64,000 nucleotides of DNA from Pseudo-nitzschia pungens (lineage: Eukaryota; Bacillariophyta; Bacillariophyceae; Bacillariales; Bacillariaceae): NCBI GenBank assembly GCA_037355855.1, contig CM074762.1, forward strand, positions 5,394,001 through 5,458,000, in the 5' to 3' direction. A program made the position numbers and the translations under genes. Within the stretch, counting starts at the first letter, position 1, and the number at the start of each line of letters is the position of its first letter. Below are positions 1-10,786 of this stretch, in pieces. The notes beneath the pieces were generated by a model, which made no database searches, was not told where the DNA came from, and saw only the letters and a list, made by a program, of their open reading frames with translations.

Positions 1-609
1 CAATTCGGATCGGCCTTTGTGGACATCAATCCCAACTCGAAGATCCCCGCGCTGCTGGATTATTCGGCACCCACCGACGGGGACCACCCGGACCCGCTCC
101 CGGTCTGGGAATCCGCGTCCATCCTCCTCTACCTGGCCGAGCGCGAGGGCAAATTCCTGCCGACCGACCCCCGCAAGCGCACCGAGTGCCTGAACTGGCT
201 CATGTGGCAGATGGGCACCGGTCCGTACCTCGGCGGCGGATTCGGGCACTTTTACAAGTACGCTCCCCTCAAGGTCGAGTACGCGATCGACCGGTTCGCC
301 ATGGAGGCCAAGCGGATCGTCGACGCCCTCGAACGACGCCTGGAGGGCAGGGAGTACGTCTGCGGCGACGAGTACACGATCGCCGACATGGCGATCTTCC
401 CCTGGATGCGGTGCCTCGACAAGGGGTACAACGCGTCCGAGTTTCTGAAGCTCGAAACCTACACCAACGTGCAGCGGTGGAAGGCGACCCTCGAGGCGAG
501 GGAGGCCGTCAAGAGGGGACTCCGCGTGAACGGATTCGGGCCCGACGCGGTCCGCGAGCGGCACTCGGCGGACGATTTCGATGCCGCGGCGGCCGCGGAA
601 GAAGAGTAA
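1..609 (+). CDS. Glutathione S-transferase, YghU/Ure2p-like (5' end cut by window edge)
   Basis: The reading frame is open from base 1 (QFGSAFVDINPNSKIPAL) to the stop at 607-609, so about 200 C-terminal residues are seen and the start lies outside the window. NPNSKIPAL, ESASILLYLAE, FGHFYKYAP and GDEYTIADMAIFPW match the bacterial YghU / yeast Ure2p-like branch of thioredoxin-fold glutathione transferases. This branch uses glutathione in disulfide-bond or peroxide reduction. The NSKIPAL segment holds the cis-proline loop that contacts glutathione, and ESAS is the usual gamma-glutamyl contact. The missing part should be the first half of the thioredoxin fold. The C-terminus ends in an Ala/Glu-rich tail. 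No targeting signal can be judged. Likely a cytosolic detoxification or redox enzyme; the substrate is unknown. Confidence 0.9.
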   Translation, partial: QFGSAFVDINPNSKIPALLDYSAPTDGDHPDPLPVWESASILLYLAEREGKFLPTDPRKRTECLNWLMWQMGTGPYLGGGFGHFYKYAPLKVEYAIDRFAMEAKRIVDALERRLEGREYVCGDEYTIADMAIFPWMRCLDKGYNASEFLKLETYTNVQRWKATLEAREAVKRGLRVNGFGPDAVRERHSADDFDAAAAAEEE

Positions 610-2441
610 TCCAATCCAATCCAATCCCACCATCGAAACGACGGCACGCGTTCGGCACCGCGGGCACACGGGTGCCCCTTCACTCCTCCCCCGTGACAAA
701 TTTGTACCGCGGCACTAACGTACGGTCCCAGAGAATCATCATTGTTGTTGTTGTTGTTATTCTCATTACTGTTTACGAAGTGTAGGAGCTATTTACACGT
801 ACTGTAGTAACTATGAATACGCATTAGTAAAACAGAAAAGGGCATACTTAAAACACGAAAAACTATGTATGTATTCATACTATGCAGCTGTGGACTTGTG
901 GAACACCGTGCGTGCCGAGTTCCACCGATCCAAACCGCGCTCGCGGATGGATGGATGGATGCATGCATGGATGGATAAATGGATGGATCGAGATTCGTTC
1001 CTTCCAAGCGTGCCGGATGCAATCCAACAACGCGTTGCGGTGTGTTGCGGTGCACAACGGGCAATCGCGCACGACTGGATGCATATTCGAGCGATGCGCT
1101 CTCGTTCTCGTTCTCGTTCCTGGGTGATTTGGTTGGTTGGCTGGCTGGCTGGTTGGTTGCTCCGGATGTTGGCGTTGCCGTTGACGGAAATTGGTTGCGG
1201 GAATGTATTTCGGCCGAGCACGTAGTACTAGTACCGTAGTGCAGTGCATTGGTTGTTATGTACAATGGATTCGTTCTGTGTTAGCACCTGCAAATTGATG
1301 AGACGAGACGAGACGAGACGATAATCCATGATTTGGTCGTCTCGACAATCCATGATTTGGTCCGCGTGTGCGTCCACGCGGGATTTGCTTCGGGGTTCCG
1401 GTTGGATTGGTTGGTTGGTTGGTTGGTTGCTGGATTAGTTGGCTGATTTCTGTGTATGTACACTGGCAGTTTGAGAACCATAGTAATACTAGTATTGGTC
1501 GTTCTGCCGAGAAACAGGTGCCGGGTGAGTGAGTTAGCGACCAAGAAGACAGCGTCGGTTTGTGCAATGGTTTTGAGCTGTCTTTGTGGTGTGGGAAGGA
1601 TCCCGTTGGTTTCGTCCGTTCGAATAGTAGTGTGGTATGTGTACTACTAGGTGGTATGTGCAGTGGAATTATTCGTGGACTGATGGATTGATGGATTCAT
1701 GCGTGTAGTGTGGTGTGGTGTGGTGTGGTGTATTACAGCATGTGCGTGTGCAAAGTGATGGGATTCGACGGGTGTGAATAACCCGTGATGATTGGGGCCA
1801 TCGATTTGATTTGTGCAGGAACAACGGGGTTGGTTTCTGGGCTCCTGTTTGGTTTGGTTGGTTGGTTGGTTGGTTGTTTTCTATGTACAGTCGCAGTATT
1901 GCTGCATTGCTTTGCCGTGAAACAGGAGTCGAAGAGGAGAGAGAGAGACACACGGAGAGAATCGATGTGGAGAATGAATGTGTGAGTGACCTCGCAACAA
2001 CCGTCTTGCAACCGTACACGCAGTGACGAGCGCACGGTTCGGTTGGTCGATGGAGTAGCAGAATCCGTTTGTCAGTTAGTAGAGTGGTGGTCGTTGTGGT
2101 GGTGGTTTCATATATACAATCGAAAAAATCGTTGTGGATTCATTCATTCCCAGCTGATTATGAAACAATTCAAGTCTCGTGTGTGGTCTTTAGTTGTAAT
2201 GGTGTTTTGTTATTAAAAAGTCGGGACATTCCTGCTGCCCGGGACACCAACAGGAGTATTTTTTGGTTTACCTAACGAGCGAGTTGCTCTCTTTGTACAT
2301 TGGTGGTGGTATTCGAGTAACTCGGCATCGTGTCGTACATTATCCGGTGTGTTTTTTCCTTCGTTTTGAAAGCGGGCATACCGATAGTAGTAGCAGCCAG
2401 TGACGACGGATGGATGCTTTGTTTTCATTTCAGCAACTCTA
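610..2441. repeat. Gene-free spacer rich in simple repeats
   Basis: No convincing gene. The GST stop is followed at once by (AATCC)n. Other simple repeats are (GGAT)n near 945-990, GGTT/GGCT blocks near 1128-1165, 1405-1430 and 1852-1878, (GAGAC)n near 1298-1320 and (GTGTG)n near 1708-1735. The GGTT blocks sit in loosely similar surroundings, which suggests local duplication. The many short ORFs are low-complexity readings of these repeats on both strands. The flanking genes end towards each other here, so the spacer should carry two 3' ends. Confidence 0.6.
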
Positions 2442-4085
2442 CTAGTTCACCGTTATGTTTCTCGACAGTGGCAAGTGCGAGTGCGAGTGCAGTCGGGGAT
2501 CAGTATTGGTTCGAAAGAACGACGCCACGGGGCACTTCTTGTTGGTCTTGATCTTGGCTTTGGGACCCGAGTTGCCACCGCCGAGACCGACGCCAAGGCC
2601 GGCGACACCTTTTCGAAACATGGTGTTCTTCACGTTCATCATTTCCAAAAAGGCGTCCCACACCGAAATGTCCCAGGTCTCTTGGTGGCGCGCAATGAGG
2701 TGATCTTCGTCCAGGAAATAGAGCGTGGATCCCGTAAACTCCGAGAGCTGCGGCTTCCACGGGAGATTGATCGTGACCGACATTTTCCACGTTGCTCTCA
2801 GAATGGTGCTGGTGATGGTTGCGTCGGGAATGTCGTTGTCTGTTTCTGTGTCGTACTCGTTGGTGTCGTCGTTTTGTTGCTGTTGCTGCTCCTGCCGCAG
2901 CACCCGCTCCCGATCGTCCGCTCTCAGCTCTTCCAGCGACAACAGCTTGGAGTGACTGGCCTTTGTGCTAAAGAGCATCGGGGCAACGCCGACGTACTTG
3001 CGAAGCCCCCGTATGGGCAGGTCCGGATCGGGACTCCGAAACTCGCAATCGTCCCGATAAATGTTCCTGGAAAGCTTGCCGGTGACGTAGTAGCCCTTTT
3101 CGTCGGCAGGGACAGCGATGGCGGCGGAGTCGACTCGATCGCTGCTCGATGTTGTTGTTGTTGTTGCTGATGTTGGAGTGGTGGTTGGTTTCGCAAAATA
3201 CGGGTACGAGTACGAGTACGAGCACGAGCACGCGCTGCCAGCGTCCGACAGCATCCGCGTAGCGGCACCCTTGCTCCTGTCCTCGCTCGAAACCCTCCAG
3301 TCTCCCAAGAGGGTTTCGATGATCTCTTCTACAGGCAGGTGCTTGCGTTTTGCGCTCGACGACGACGAGGGTTTCAGGGCCATGAGCGGACCCAGGTTTC
3401 GGTGCGACGAATCCGACCAGTACGGTCGAATCAAAACGAACCGCACCAGTCCCTCGATCCGGTCCAGAATGTCCCCAAAGCGTCGCCGGAAAAAGGGGCA
3501 CTTGACGCGCTTTTGCGAGTGCTCGTACCATTCTTCCAGCGTGTCGAGGCACCACTGCTCGGTGGGGTTCAGATCGAGATCGAGATCGAGATCGAGATCG
3601 AGATCGAGATCGACATTCTCGCTGTTAATGTTGTTGTTGTTGTTGATGCTGTTGGCTTCTATGCTGCTGCTGTTGCTAACACCGATCCTACTGTTGCCGA
3701 TACTTCCTATAACGCTGCTGTTTGTGTTCTCTTGCTCCCAATGATGATGAGCATTGGATGGTTCGTGGTACGTTGTGAGGCACACGATCTTGTCCCGTCT
3801 TCTCGGAGCACCACGGGCACTATACGTCCTGCACGTAGTAGTGAGGGTGGTGGTTCGGCGATGGAGGATGCTTCTTCCGATCACGGAGGATGATTCCGAC
3901 ACGAAAAAGCCATTGCAGGTTGTAGTCGTCGTAGCCGCTGCCACCAAAAGACCCAGCGGGAGCGCGATTCGAATGAGAGCCGAAACGTGCCGGGAGCGCC
4001 CCGGTGTGGTTGGTTGCTGCACGGGGAGAACACCAATTACCATTGCCATTGCCATTGCAATCGTCCTTGCCACTGCCACTGCCAT
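2442..4085 (-). CDS. DUF2358-like protein, probably plastid-targeted
   Basis: The first ATG of the frame is at 4085, giving about 547 residues; upstream in-frame codons start only at TTG. The N-terminus has a hydrophobic stretch (ALIRIALPLGLLVAA) ending CNG-FFV, which resembles a diatom signal peptide plus transit peptide with phenylalanine at +1. The C-terminal half carries a YRDDCEF ... GLRKY block and then LPWKPQL, G-S-LYFLDED and RHQETWDISVWDAF. That order matches DUF2358, a small NTF2-like domain of cyanobacteria and plastids with no known reaction. Between them lie low-complexity linkers, including seven Asp-Leu dipeptides (coded near 3570-3612), poly-Asn, poly-Ser and poly-Gln. The length is far above that of a bare DUF2358 protein because of these linkers. 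Function unknown. Confidence 0.75.
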   Translation of the reverse strand: MAVAVARTIAMAMAMVIGVLPVQQPTTPGRSRHVSALIRIALPLGLLVAAATTTTTCNGFFVSESSSVIGRSILHRRTTTLTTTCRTYSARGAPRRRDKIVCLTTYHEPSNAHHHWEQENTNSSVIGSIGNSRIGVSNSSSIEANSINNNNNINSENVDLDLDLDLDLDLDLNPTEQWCLDTLEEWYEHSQKRVKCPFFRRRFGDILDRIEGLVRFVLIRPYWSDSSHRNLGPLMALKPSSSSSAKRKHLPVEEIIETLLGDWRVSSEDRSKGAATRMLSDAGSACSCSYSYSYPYFAKPTTTPTSATTTTTSSSDRVDSAAIAVPADEKGYYVTGKLSRNIYRDDCEFRSPDPDLPIRGLRKYVGVAPMLFSTKASHSKLLSLEELRADDRERVLRQEQQQQQNDDTNEYDTETDNDIPDATITSTILRATWKMSVTINLPWKPQLSEFTGSTLYFLDEDHLIARHQETWDISVWDAFLEMMNVKNTMFRKGVAGLGVGLGGGNSGPKAKIKTNKKCPVASFFRTNTDPRLHSHSHLPLSRNITVN

Positions 4086-5512
4086 TAAAATTTCTAAAAA
4101 TGTTCGGCGGTGAAGCAATCTCCTTTGCTACGTCTCTAACATTGGGGAACTGTGATTGGATATTGTTGATGGGATGGATGGATGGATGGATGGGACGGAT
4201 GGTTGGGTATGTATCGAAACGGGTTGATGGGTGCTTTTCTATTGGAACTGTTATGTGAAATAAAGAATATCAACGTGGTTTCTATTGCTCCACACGACCG
4301 GTATCGAAATATATAATACCGGTGGGGCTACCGTATGAATAACTTACTCGTTGGGAGAACGGTATTTGCACTCTGTCCACGTAGGCTCGCAACAAACAAG
4401 AATTCGGTGAGGTAAGGTTACTCGTAATTACCGCAGGGTGAGTTGAAGTGATCACTGGAACCGTTCTTGCGAAAGGTCTCATTCCTTCGTTCGTTTTCCG
4501 TCCATAATATCATCATTACTTCTATTATCAAATCAAATCGTTGATTTGATTTGATGACAGGCTCGAGCAGAGGGTCAAAAGCAGAAGAAAATACCGTAAA
4601 TAATGAGAGATGATGAGGAGCCATCACTGAGTGCTCGTACTCGTACTCGTAGTGTGACGTCCTTTGGTGTTCTGGCTCGTCCTCAATTGAAAACAAATGC
4701 GTCACCATCCGCAACTTCTTTCGATGGGGCAATGCCTCTATGTTCTTCCCAGAGGCATGGAGAACGTGGTCGCGTTCCCGAAAAGAATCACAGTCCACGA
4801 CAGATGGTTGACAGAAGGTCTGCGAATACGCACTGTAAAAACAGTAGAAATGGTGTTGTCGGGGGTTCTTGTGTTCACTTTTCACATTATCGATCGAGAC
4901 TACGATGCATGACGCACGATGACGGACCGTTCGTACGTACTCCATACTCGTTCTAATCTTAATCTCCCTAACCGCAATCATCTACTACCGGTACACGTAA
5001 CTCTGGTCCAAAATACCGTAATCTTACGCTTGCCTACGCAAAACTACGTGCAAGTCGGTCCAGAATTTTGGACCGGAGGTAGTAAATCTTACTCGTAATT
5101 AAGGTTACCTTCGCGCAAGAATCTCAAGTGAGGTTACCTAGTTTTCCTCTATGCAATCACGAGTTTCTTCATCAGTCACGAACAATCGGTAGTATCATGT
5201 GGATGAGAGCCATCCAAATCTTTTGACATCTCCGAGATGTGACCGAGTGAAAATCGAAATTCACGATTGTTTGGATTTTGAATAAGGTTACTACGAGTAA
5301 GATTACAGAAATAATGAATGAATCTCAATCATCCTTCCTCGAACTTCACAAACATCCCGAATTCAACACATAGGTATCAACGGCATTTCCGTCGAAGCAC
5401 CGATTTTCCTGTCGGAAGAAATAGAGAAGCCACCCCCGAAGCTTTCGATTTTTCATACCCTTTTCGTTGGAGATAACTTCGTATTCCTTCGCATTTCGTT
5501 TCATCTACCAGC
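4086..5512. other. Spacer with GTAAGGTTAC-type motifs; no gene seen
   Basis: Between two divergent genes, so it should hold both promoters. It contains a (GGAT)n tract near 4170-4195, inverted (AAATC)/(GATTT) runs near 4528-4556, a near-palindrome GGTCCAGAATTTTGGACC near 5057-5074, and several GTAAGGTTAC-like motifs (near 4415, 5100, 5132, 5284). A 187-codon minus-strand frame (4418-4981) has no recognisable domain and is not called. Confidence 0.5.
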
Positions 5513-7426
5513 ATGGCGGACGACGATTGCTGGGACGCCTTTGGCAGCGATAGTGACGACAGCGACGACGACTCCAACGACAACGGCAACGACAATGACA
5601 ACGATGGCAGCAACGACCAACTGGAAGAGAGCAGCAAGGCGGCACCGTCCATTGCCATGCACCTGTCCCAGGCCTTTGTCAAGCACAATCCCCAGGTCCG
5701 GCTCTCGGATCGGACCGTGCTGGTGGTCCGCGCAAAAAGCAACGGCAGCAACAACGACGACGACGACGACGACAACAACAATACCCATTGCCCGATTTCC
5801 AACCATCTCACGCAGCGGGGAATGAGGGTGTTGCGGGCCGATCAAGAGCCGGAACACGGTTGCGGCCGCGGGCTGCCGCTGGCCGATGCCATGGTGATTC
5901 TTCCGGACGACAATGACAATGACAATGACAATGATACCGTCGACCAGGGAACCGCCGCGCGAAATCACGAACTGGTACGGTCCCGCTTGTGTCCCGGAGG
6001 AGTGCTGGTGTTTGGAAGAGCGGCCCAATCGGGTGACAGTGACAGCAAAAGCAAAAGCAACAACGAAAACGATGACGACGACGAGGATTGGTTGTTTGCC
6101 CGGAAAAGCGCAACCGGCACGACGAAGAAACGTCTCTTGCTGGTCGTCGCCAGGGACGACAACAATGCCACTCCCACAATCCACACCACAGCGAATACCC
6201 GGTGGATCGCGAAGCGCAAGTGCACCATCCGGGCCCACGCTTCCACGTGCCCCTGGCTGTCCTCGTCGCATTCTTTGGCGGAGGAGGAGGAGCGCCTCCA
6301 CTCGGCCACCGTCGCGCTTTCGTCGCACGAAATGGCCGCTCCAATCACCAGTAGTGGCAATGGCAATGACAACAATGACGCCGAGCGATCGCAGGCATTG
6401 CTCACCGAGCACTCCCTCCAAAAGGCCGTCCGCAGCATGAGAGACCACGGCTACTGCATCCTCCCGGGACTCCTGGACGCCCGCGAGTGCACCGACTGGG
6501 GATCGGCCGTCCTGGACTCGTTTCACGCCGCCGCCACCATTCTCAAACACCGCGAACGGGTCGACCTGTACCACCCGCAAAACTCCGAGCGCGAGCCCCA
6601 GTCCTACCGCGAGCTGTCCATGCGGGAGGACCTGCGGTTGGACCTCCGGCAGGGACCGGCACTGGACGCGCTGCGGACCCAAAAGGAGGGCAGCGCCGAG
6701 CGCGGGGGTGCCTCGGTGGTGGTGACCGCGTCACAGACCGATCTCGGGGACGGCCTGTTTTTGCGGGGCCACCCGAGCCTGCTGGAGATTGTCCGGCGGA
6801 CCATGAATCCCGGGAGTCGCAACCACCACCACACCGTGATTCGAAGCAACGGCGGCGACACCAGCAGGCCACCGCTCTACCTGGGCAACCTCGGACGGTG
6901 GAATTTTGGCGGAACCGGAAACGACGGGAGCTACCAGGACCTTCGGGTCTCTCCCGTCGGTGGCATCGTGTCGCTGCCGGGTTCGGCCGAGCAGGCCCTG
7001 CACGCCGACACGCCCCATCTGTTCGAGCACATTCCGGACCTTCCGGCCCACTACGTGAACCTGTTTGCTCCCTGCACTCCCTTTGATGACAGGGTCGGCG
7101 GGACGGCCTTCGTCCACGGGAGCCACGACCTGGGGTTTGTGGCGGATCGGTTGGGGAACAACGCCAATCACAACGCCAACGACGGTGCCAACGACAACAG
7201 CGCGTTTTATCCGTGGCTGGTCCGGCCCGAGCTGACGGTGGGGGACGTGGTGCTCTTCGATTGCCGGATTCTGCACTTCGGTCTGGCCAACCGGTCCGAG
7301 ACGATCGAGCGGTGCATCTGTTACGTCAACACGTGGCAGGATTGGTTCCACGACGCCAAGAACTGGGACCAGAATCGGGCCATTTTCGAAACCAACGACA
7401 ACGACGAAGAGCAGCAACGAGCCTAG
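5513..7426 (+). CDS. Phytanoyl-CoA dioxygenase-like 2OG-Fe(II) oxygenase
   Basis: Uninterrupted frame of 637 residues from an ATG in good context (accagcATGGCGG). The C-terminal half (about residues 300-625) is a PhyH-type double-stranded beta-helix oxygenase. H497-x-D499 (ALHADTPHLF) and H588 (ILHFGLANRS) are the expected iron ligands, and R594 a few residues on is the likely 2-oxoglutarate contact. GGTAFVHGSHDLG is the usual loop ahead of the distal histidine. The first 60 residues are Asp/Asn/Ser-rich. Residues about 60-270 carry several Asp/Asn runs and short hydrophobic strands (TVLVVRA, GGVLVFGR, RLLLVVA) that could be a second, unidentified alpha/beta domain. The substrate cannot be inferred; the family includes phytanoyl-CoA hydroxylases and many other small-molecule hydroxylases. 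No clear targeting peptide. Confidence 0.85.
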   Translation: MADDDCWDAFGSDSDDSDDDSNDNGNDNDNDGSNDQLEESSKAAPSIAMHLSQAFVKHNPQVRLSDRTVLVVRAKSNGSNNDDDDDDNNNTHCPISNHLTQRGMRVLRADQEPEHGCGRGLPLADAMVILPDDNDNDNDNDTVDQGTAARNHELVRSRLCPGGVLVFGRAAQSGDSDSKSKSNNENDDDDEDWLFARKSATGTTKKRLLLVVARDDNNATPTIHTTANTRWIAKRKCTIRAHASTCPWLSSSHSLAEEEERLHSATVALSSHEMAAPITSSGNGNDNNDAERSQALLTEHSLQKAVRSMRDHGYCILPGLLDARECTDWGSAVLDSFHAAATILKHRERVDLYHPQNSEREPQSYRELSMREDLRLDLRQGPALDALRTQKEGSAERGGASVVVTASQTDLGDGLFLRGHPSLLEIVRRTMNPGSRNHHHTVIRSNGGDTSRPPLYLGNLGRWNFGGTGNDGSYQDLRVSPVGGIVSLPGSAEQALHADTPHLFEHIPDLPAHYVNLFAPCTPFDDRVGGTAFVHGSHDLGFVADRLGNNANHNANDGANDNSAFYPWLVRPELTVGDVVLFDCRILHFGLANRSETIERCICYVNTWQDWFHDAKNWDQNRAIFETNDNDEEQQRA

Positions 7427-8356
7427 ACCACCACGGGCCCGAGAACGAGGTGCTGCCTGTCTTGGTGCCTGTCTTGGTGCCTGCCTGCCTGGAGGTGACG
7501 TAGTTGGACGGCGCGCCGAACGGACCGTACAACAGAAGCAATCCACCAATCGCGCAATCCATCCCCATCTCAAAAATTCACCGTGAGTCTTGTCGCTTGC
7601 TGCGCAGGAACCATTCCCAAGAAACTTGGGTACACCCTAAATAAATAGACTGACTGACCCGATTCTCTCGATATGTTTGTAGATGGTGCGTATGGTACGG
7701 TGCTGTCAATACCAGCCAGCGAAATAGTTCGCTATCCTTTTTTCTGTACTGCCTGCCTGCCTGCCTGCCTACGAGAGTAGAGGGGTGTTCCACAAGGCGT
7801 GATTGGCAACCAAGCAGGTCAATCGTCGCTACGGACGCTGTTTCGTTTGCGTGTCATGGAAGATACAACGCAAGGCTGGGGCAGAGAATCCGATGAGTTT
7901 GGTCCCGTGTGTAGTATTTTGGTAGGCAAAGGATGCACAGCATTACTTTTACTTTAGAATAAAGGGTGATCGGAAGATAGCGGAGACGAACACGTTTTGC
8001 GCTGGGTGCTTGCGGTATTTGTTTGGGGGCGAGGGCCGTCGTTCCATTCGCGCTACGAGACAGTTTTGGGGTTCGTCCCAATTCATTGCATTGCATTGCA
8101 TTCCATTCGATTCTATGAAAGCACGTGTTGTGTTGGTTTCGTTCGTTCGTTGCACCAACGGATGCGGCGCATTCAGCGAGTGAAGAAAAACCGCACCTTA
8201 CCGGATCGTGTCATGCCATGGCATGGCATGCCGTGGTGTCACAGTGCCCAAATTAACCCAAATTAACCCAACGCAACGCAACCCAATTCAACACAGCACC
8301 CCTATCATTGTCGTTATTATTACTATTTTTGTTACTTATTGGTTTATTTATTTGGT
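7427..8356. other. Spacer between two 3' ends; simple repeats only
   Basis: Converging genes end here. It contains (GCCT)n near 7748-7770, (GCATT)n near 8085-8103, a GGCAT run near 8214-8230 and AATTAACCC repeats near 8250-8270. Short frames in it look random. Confidence 0.5.
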
Positions 8357-9219
8357 TCAAAACCACAAAAAGGTGGCGCTTCCGAGGGGCTTGGAGGCGG
8401 CCGTGTAGGCGGCATAGGTCGCACCGACGGCTCCCAGGCCGATCGTCCCGGCCAGTGCCGCCACCCGAATTCCGGAGGGCGCGTAGTAGGTCATTCCCGT
8501 CATCATGGCCGCCAGCGGAGGAGTGGTGTTCTCGATCCCGGTGTACCGATCGAGTTCCAGCTGTGTGTGCGTGTGCGTGTGCAATGGCAAAGCGAGTTTT
8601 TGAAACGCACAAACCAACCAACCAACCAACAAGCAACCAAACAGGCCAGCAAACGAGCAAACGAAACGAGTGAGTCGAAGAAATCGCAGCACCGAAACCA
8701 GAAGGGACGAAACGAAGCAAAACGGAACGTCCCGACACGCAGTGAACCAAAACCAAACAACACTCCACCAACGGAATTCCTCGTGATTTCAATTCCAATT
8801 CCAATTTCAACTTCCGTTCCGTTCCCCACACTCACATTGTCTCCCAGCCCCTCGTACAGAGAATACATGACGGCGCAGACTCCCAGCGAGTTGCCCATCC
8901 GGCTCCCGTACCGCCCCGCGTTGTTGAGGACGGAGTTGACCTGCACCTTGAACTTGGACGAGGGCGTCGAGGCGATTCCCCTCTGGAGGCCGTAGAGGCC
9001 GCCGGCCCCGATGCCCATCAGGTAGGACAATCCGGAATTGGCAAACATGGTCACGACGACCCCCCGTCCCTTCTGGTCGAAATCCAGGTAATCGGGCTGG
9101 GACTGGCCCTTGACGCCCAGGGCCGGGGCGACGGTGGTCAGGGAAATGTTGCGGGCTCCCGAGAAATCGGGGAGGGGGGCACCGGCGTCGCCCTCGAATT
9201 CGAATTCCTTGCTGGCCAT
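8357..9219 (-). CDS. TIM23: TIM23-like mitochondrial inner-membrane import channel (one intron)
   Basis: Two exons: 9219-8836 (128 codons) and 8560-8357 (67 codons plus stop), joined in phase 0 over a 275-bp intron 8835-8561 with a GTGAGT donor and a pyrimidine-poor ...cacacacag acceptor. The product is 195 residues, the normal size for TIM23. The first exon has a short hydrophilic N-terminus and helix 1 (LSYLMGIGAGGLYGLQRG), then GRYGSRMGNSLGVCAVMYSLYEGLGDN, the conserved Arg/Gly block of the Tim17/22/23 family. The second exon supplies LAAMMTGMTYYAP and the GTIGLGAVGATYAAY glycine-zipper helices. It is the channel subunit of the presequence translocase, acting with Tim17 and Tim50. Without the intron the frame would run on into repeat-rich sequence, so splicing is required. 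Confidence 0.9.
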
Positions 9220-10786
9220 GATTGGTGGGTTTGCAACTGTGTTTTGCGGATGGACTGTTGGGATCGTGCGCTGTATTGTGTTGCGTGTTGTGTTCCGTGT
9301 TCGGTATCGCGAATGAAAATGAAAAAGCGGTCAAACGAAACAAAATCGCTCTGCCGTTTCACTGTCGGGATGCCGAATGTATCGTGTGCGCGGATGCGGG
9401 AATTTACCGGTACCGTACGGCAGGGATGTCCGATGGATTTCGAGTCACAACAACGACGGTATTGGTTGCCTTCGGAGTAGGTTGTTGCTTTGGGGTGTGA
9501 AATGGAGCCGTTTGGGCTTTCGAAACAATGCACCGAAGGATTGATTCGATGGATCAGCAAAGTATGATTTGGAAAGAAAGTATCGTAGCAATGATTGTTA
9601 CTACTAGTATGGTAAATTACGTATTCGTAGAATTATTGTGGTATTTGGTGTTTGTGCAGCTGCTCTCTGCACTTCCAGTCTTTCGATGGATGATTCGAAG
9701 AATAATCGCGTGCAGGGAATAGAGGAAACAACGAAAAAACTTCGTCTCGGTTCGTGAATTACCGGTATGAATGTTTTTTCGTACCAGTATTTATTTTTTC
9801 GTTTGAATGGAACGGGGAAAAAAGGTACGTACGGTGTGGTAGGACATGATAGTACATGATACTGGTATTGTATTGTACCGTATGCGTGGTTTTCCGAACG
9901 AGTGCGGGAGTATCGACGGACGGACGGTCGGAAGATGCGATTCACAAACCGCCCGAGGACACATCAGAATTGTTGTTCTACTAGTAGTAGTACTAAGATT
10001 AGTAATAGTAGTAGTAGTAGTAGTAGTAGCACAGTAGTAGTAGTAGTACTACTACTACTATTCTGACTTTTTGGTCTTCTTAGTTTCTTGCACTTTGGTT
10101 TGAGATGGAACTAAATAGGATTAGATATGTGATTCAGACAGGCTTCTTATTTTAGAGCTCTCTAGTACCATGTGTTTGTAGCAGAAACATGATCATGTTG
10201 CTGCATCATGAAGAATGTCTGATGTGCTACTACTAGTACTACTAGTACTACTAGTAATATTTTCTTTGGAGATGGGTGGTAGTAGTAGTGCTGGTGGTGT
10301 TGATTGTAGCAGTACAACAAGTACTACAATGATGAGTATGCAGGATACAGTTCACCAGGTATTATTACACGCACAGCAGCAGCAGCAGTTCTTCTTTCGA
10401 AAGAGTTAGTAGTAGTACCGTAGTAGTGGGTGGATGCTGCTGGCTGCTGTGATTTCTCCTCCTCGTTCTTCTCAAGTCGAATACTAGGCAACAAAAACAA
10501 AACAAAAACAAAAATAGAAACAGCAATGGCAACGGAATGCTGAACGGATCACACAGCAATGGACGAACACGCAATCCGCGCAATGATTGGTGAAAATGAA
10601 ACGCATCGCTTTGTTTCTTTGCATTGCGTTGCGTTGCGTTGCGTTGCGTTCTTGCGTTCCATTGCATCATCATTGCTTTGCATCGCATCGCATCGCATCG
10701 CATCGCGTTGCACTCTCGTGGACGGTGGATTCATTGATTCATTGATTCATTGATTCATTCACACACTCCTCGTTGTTGTTGTTGGT
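9220..10786. repeat. Spacer with TAG/CTA trinucleotide and pentanucleotide repeats
   Basis: No gene recognised. A TAG-rich run followed by a TAC/CTA run (about 9978-10062) makes a long imperfect hairpin. ACTAGT-type tracts recur at 10228-10258. (GCGTT)n at about 10623-10650 and (CATCG)n at about 10680-10708 are back-to-back pentamers, and (ATTGATTC)n follows at 10728-10760, close to the 3' end of the DUF4116 gene. Confidence 0.5.

Noticed and set aside
789..1567. Overlapping ORFs on both strands past the GST gene
   Set aside because: Their content (SIHPSIHP, QPTNQPTN) is the GGAT and GGTT simple repeats read as protein.
4418..4981. 187-codon minus-strand frame
   Set aside because: No known domain, irregular composition, and it lies in a motif-rich promoter spacer.
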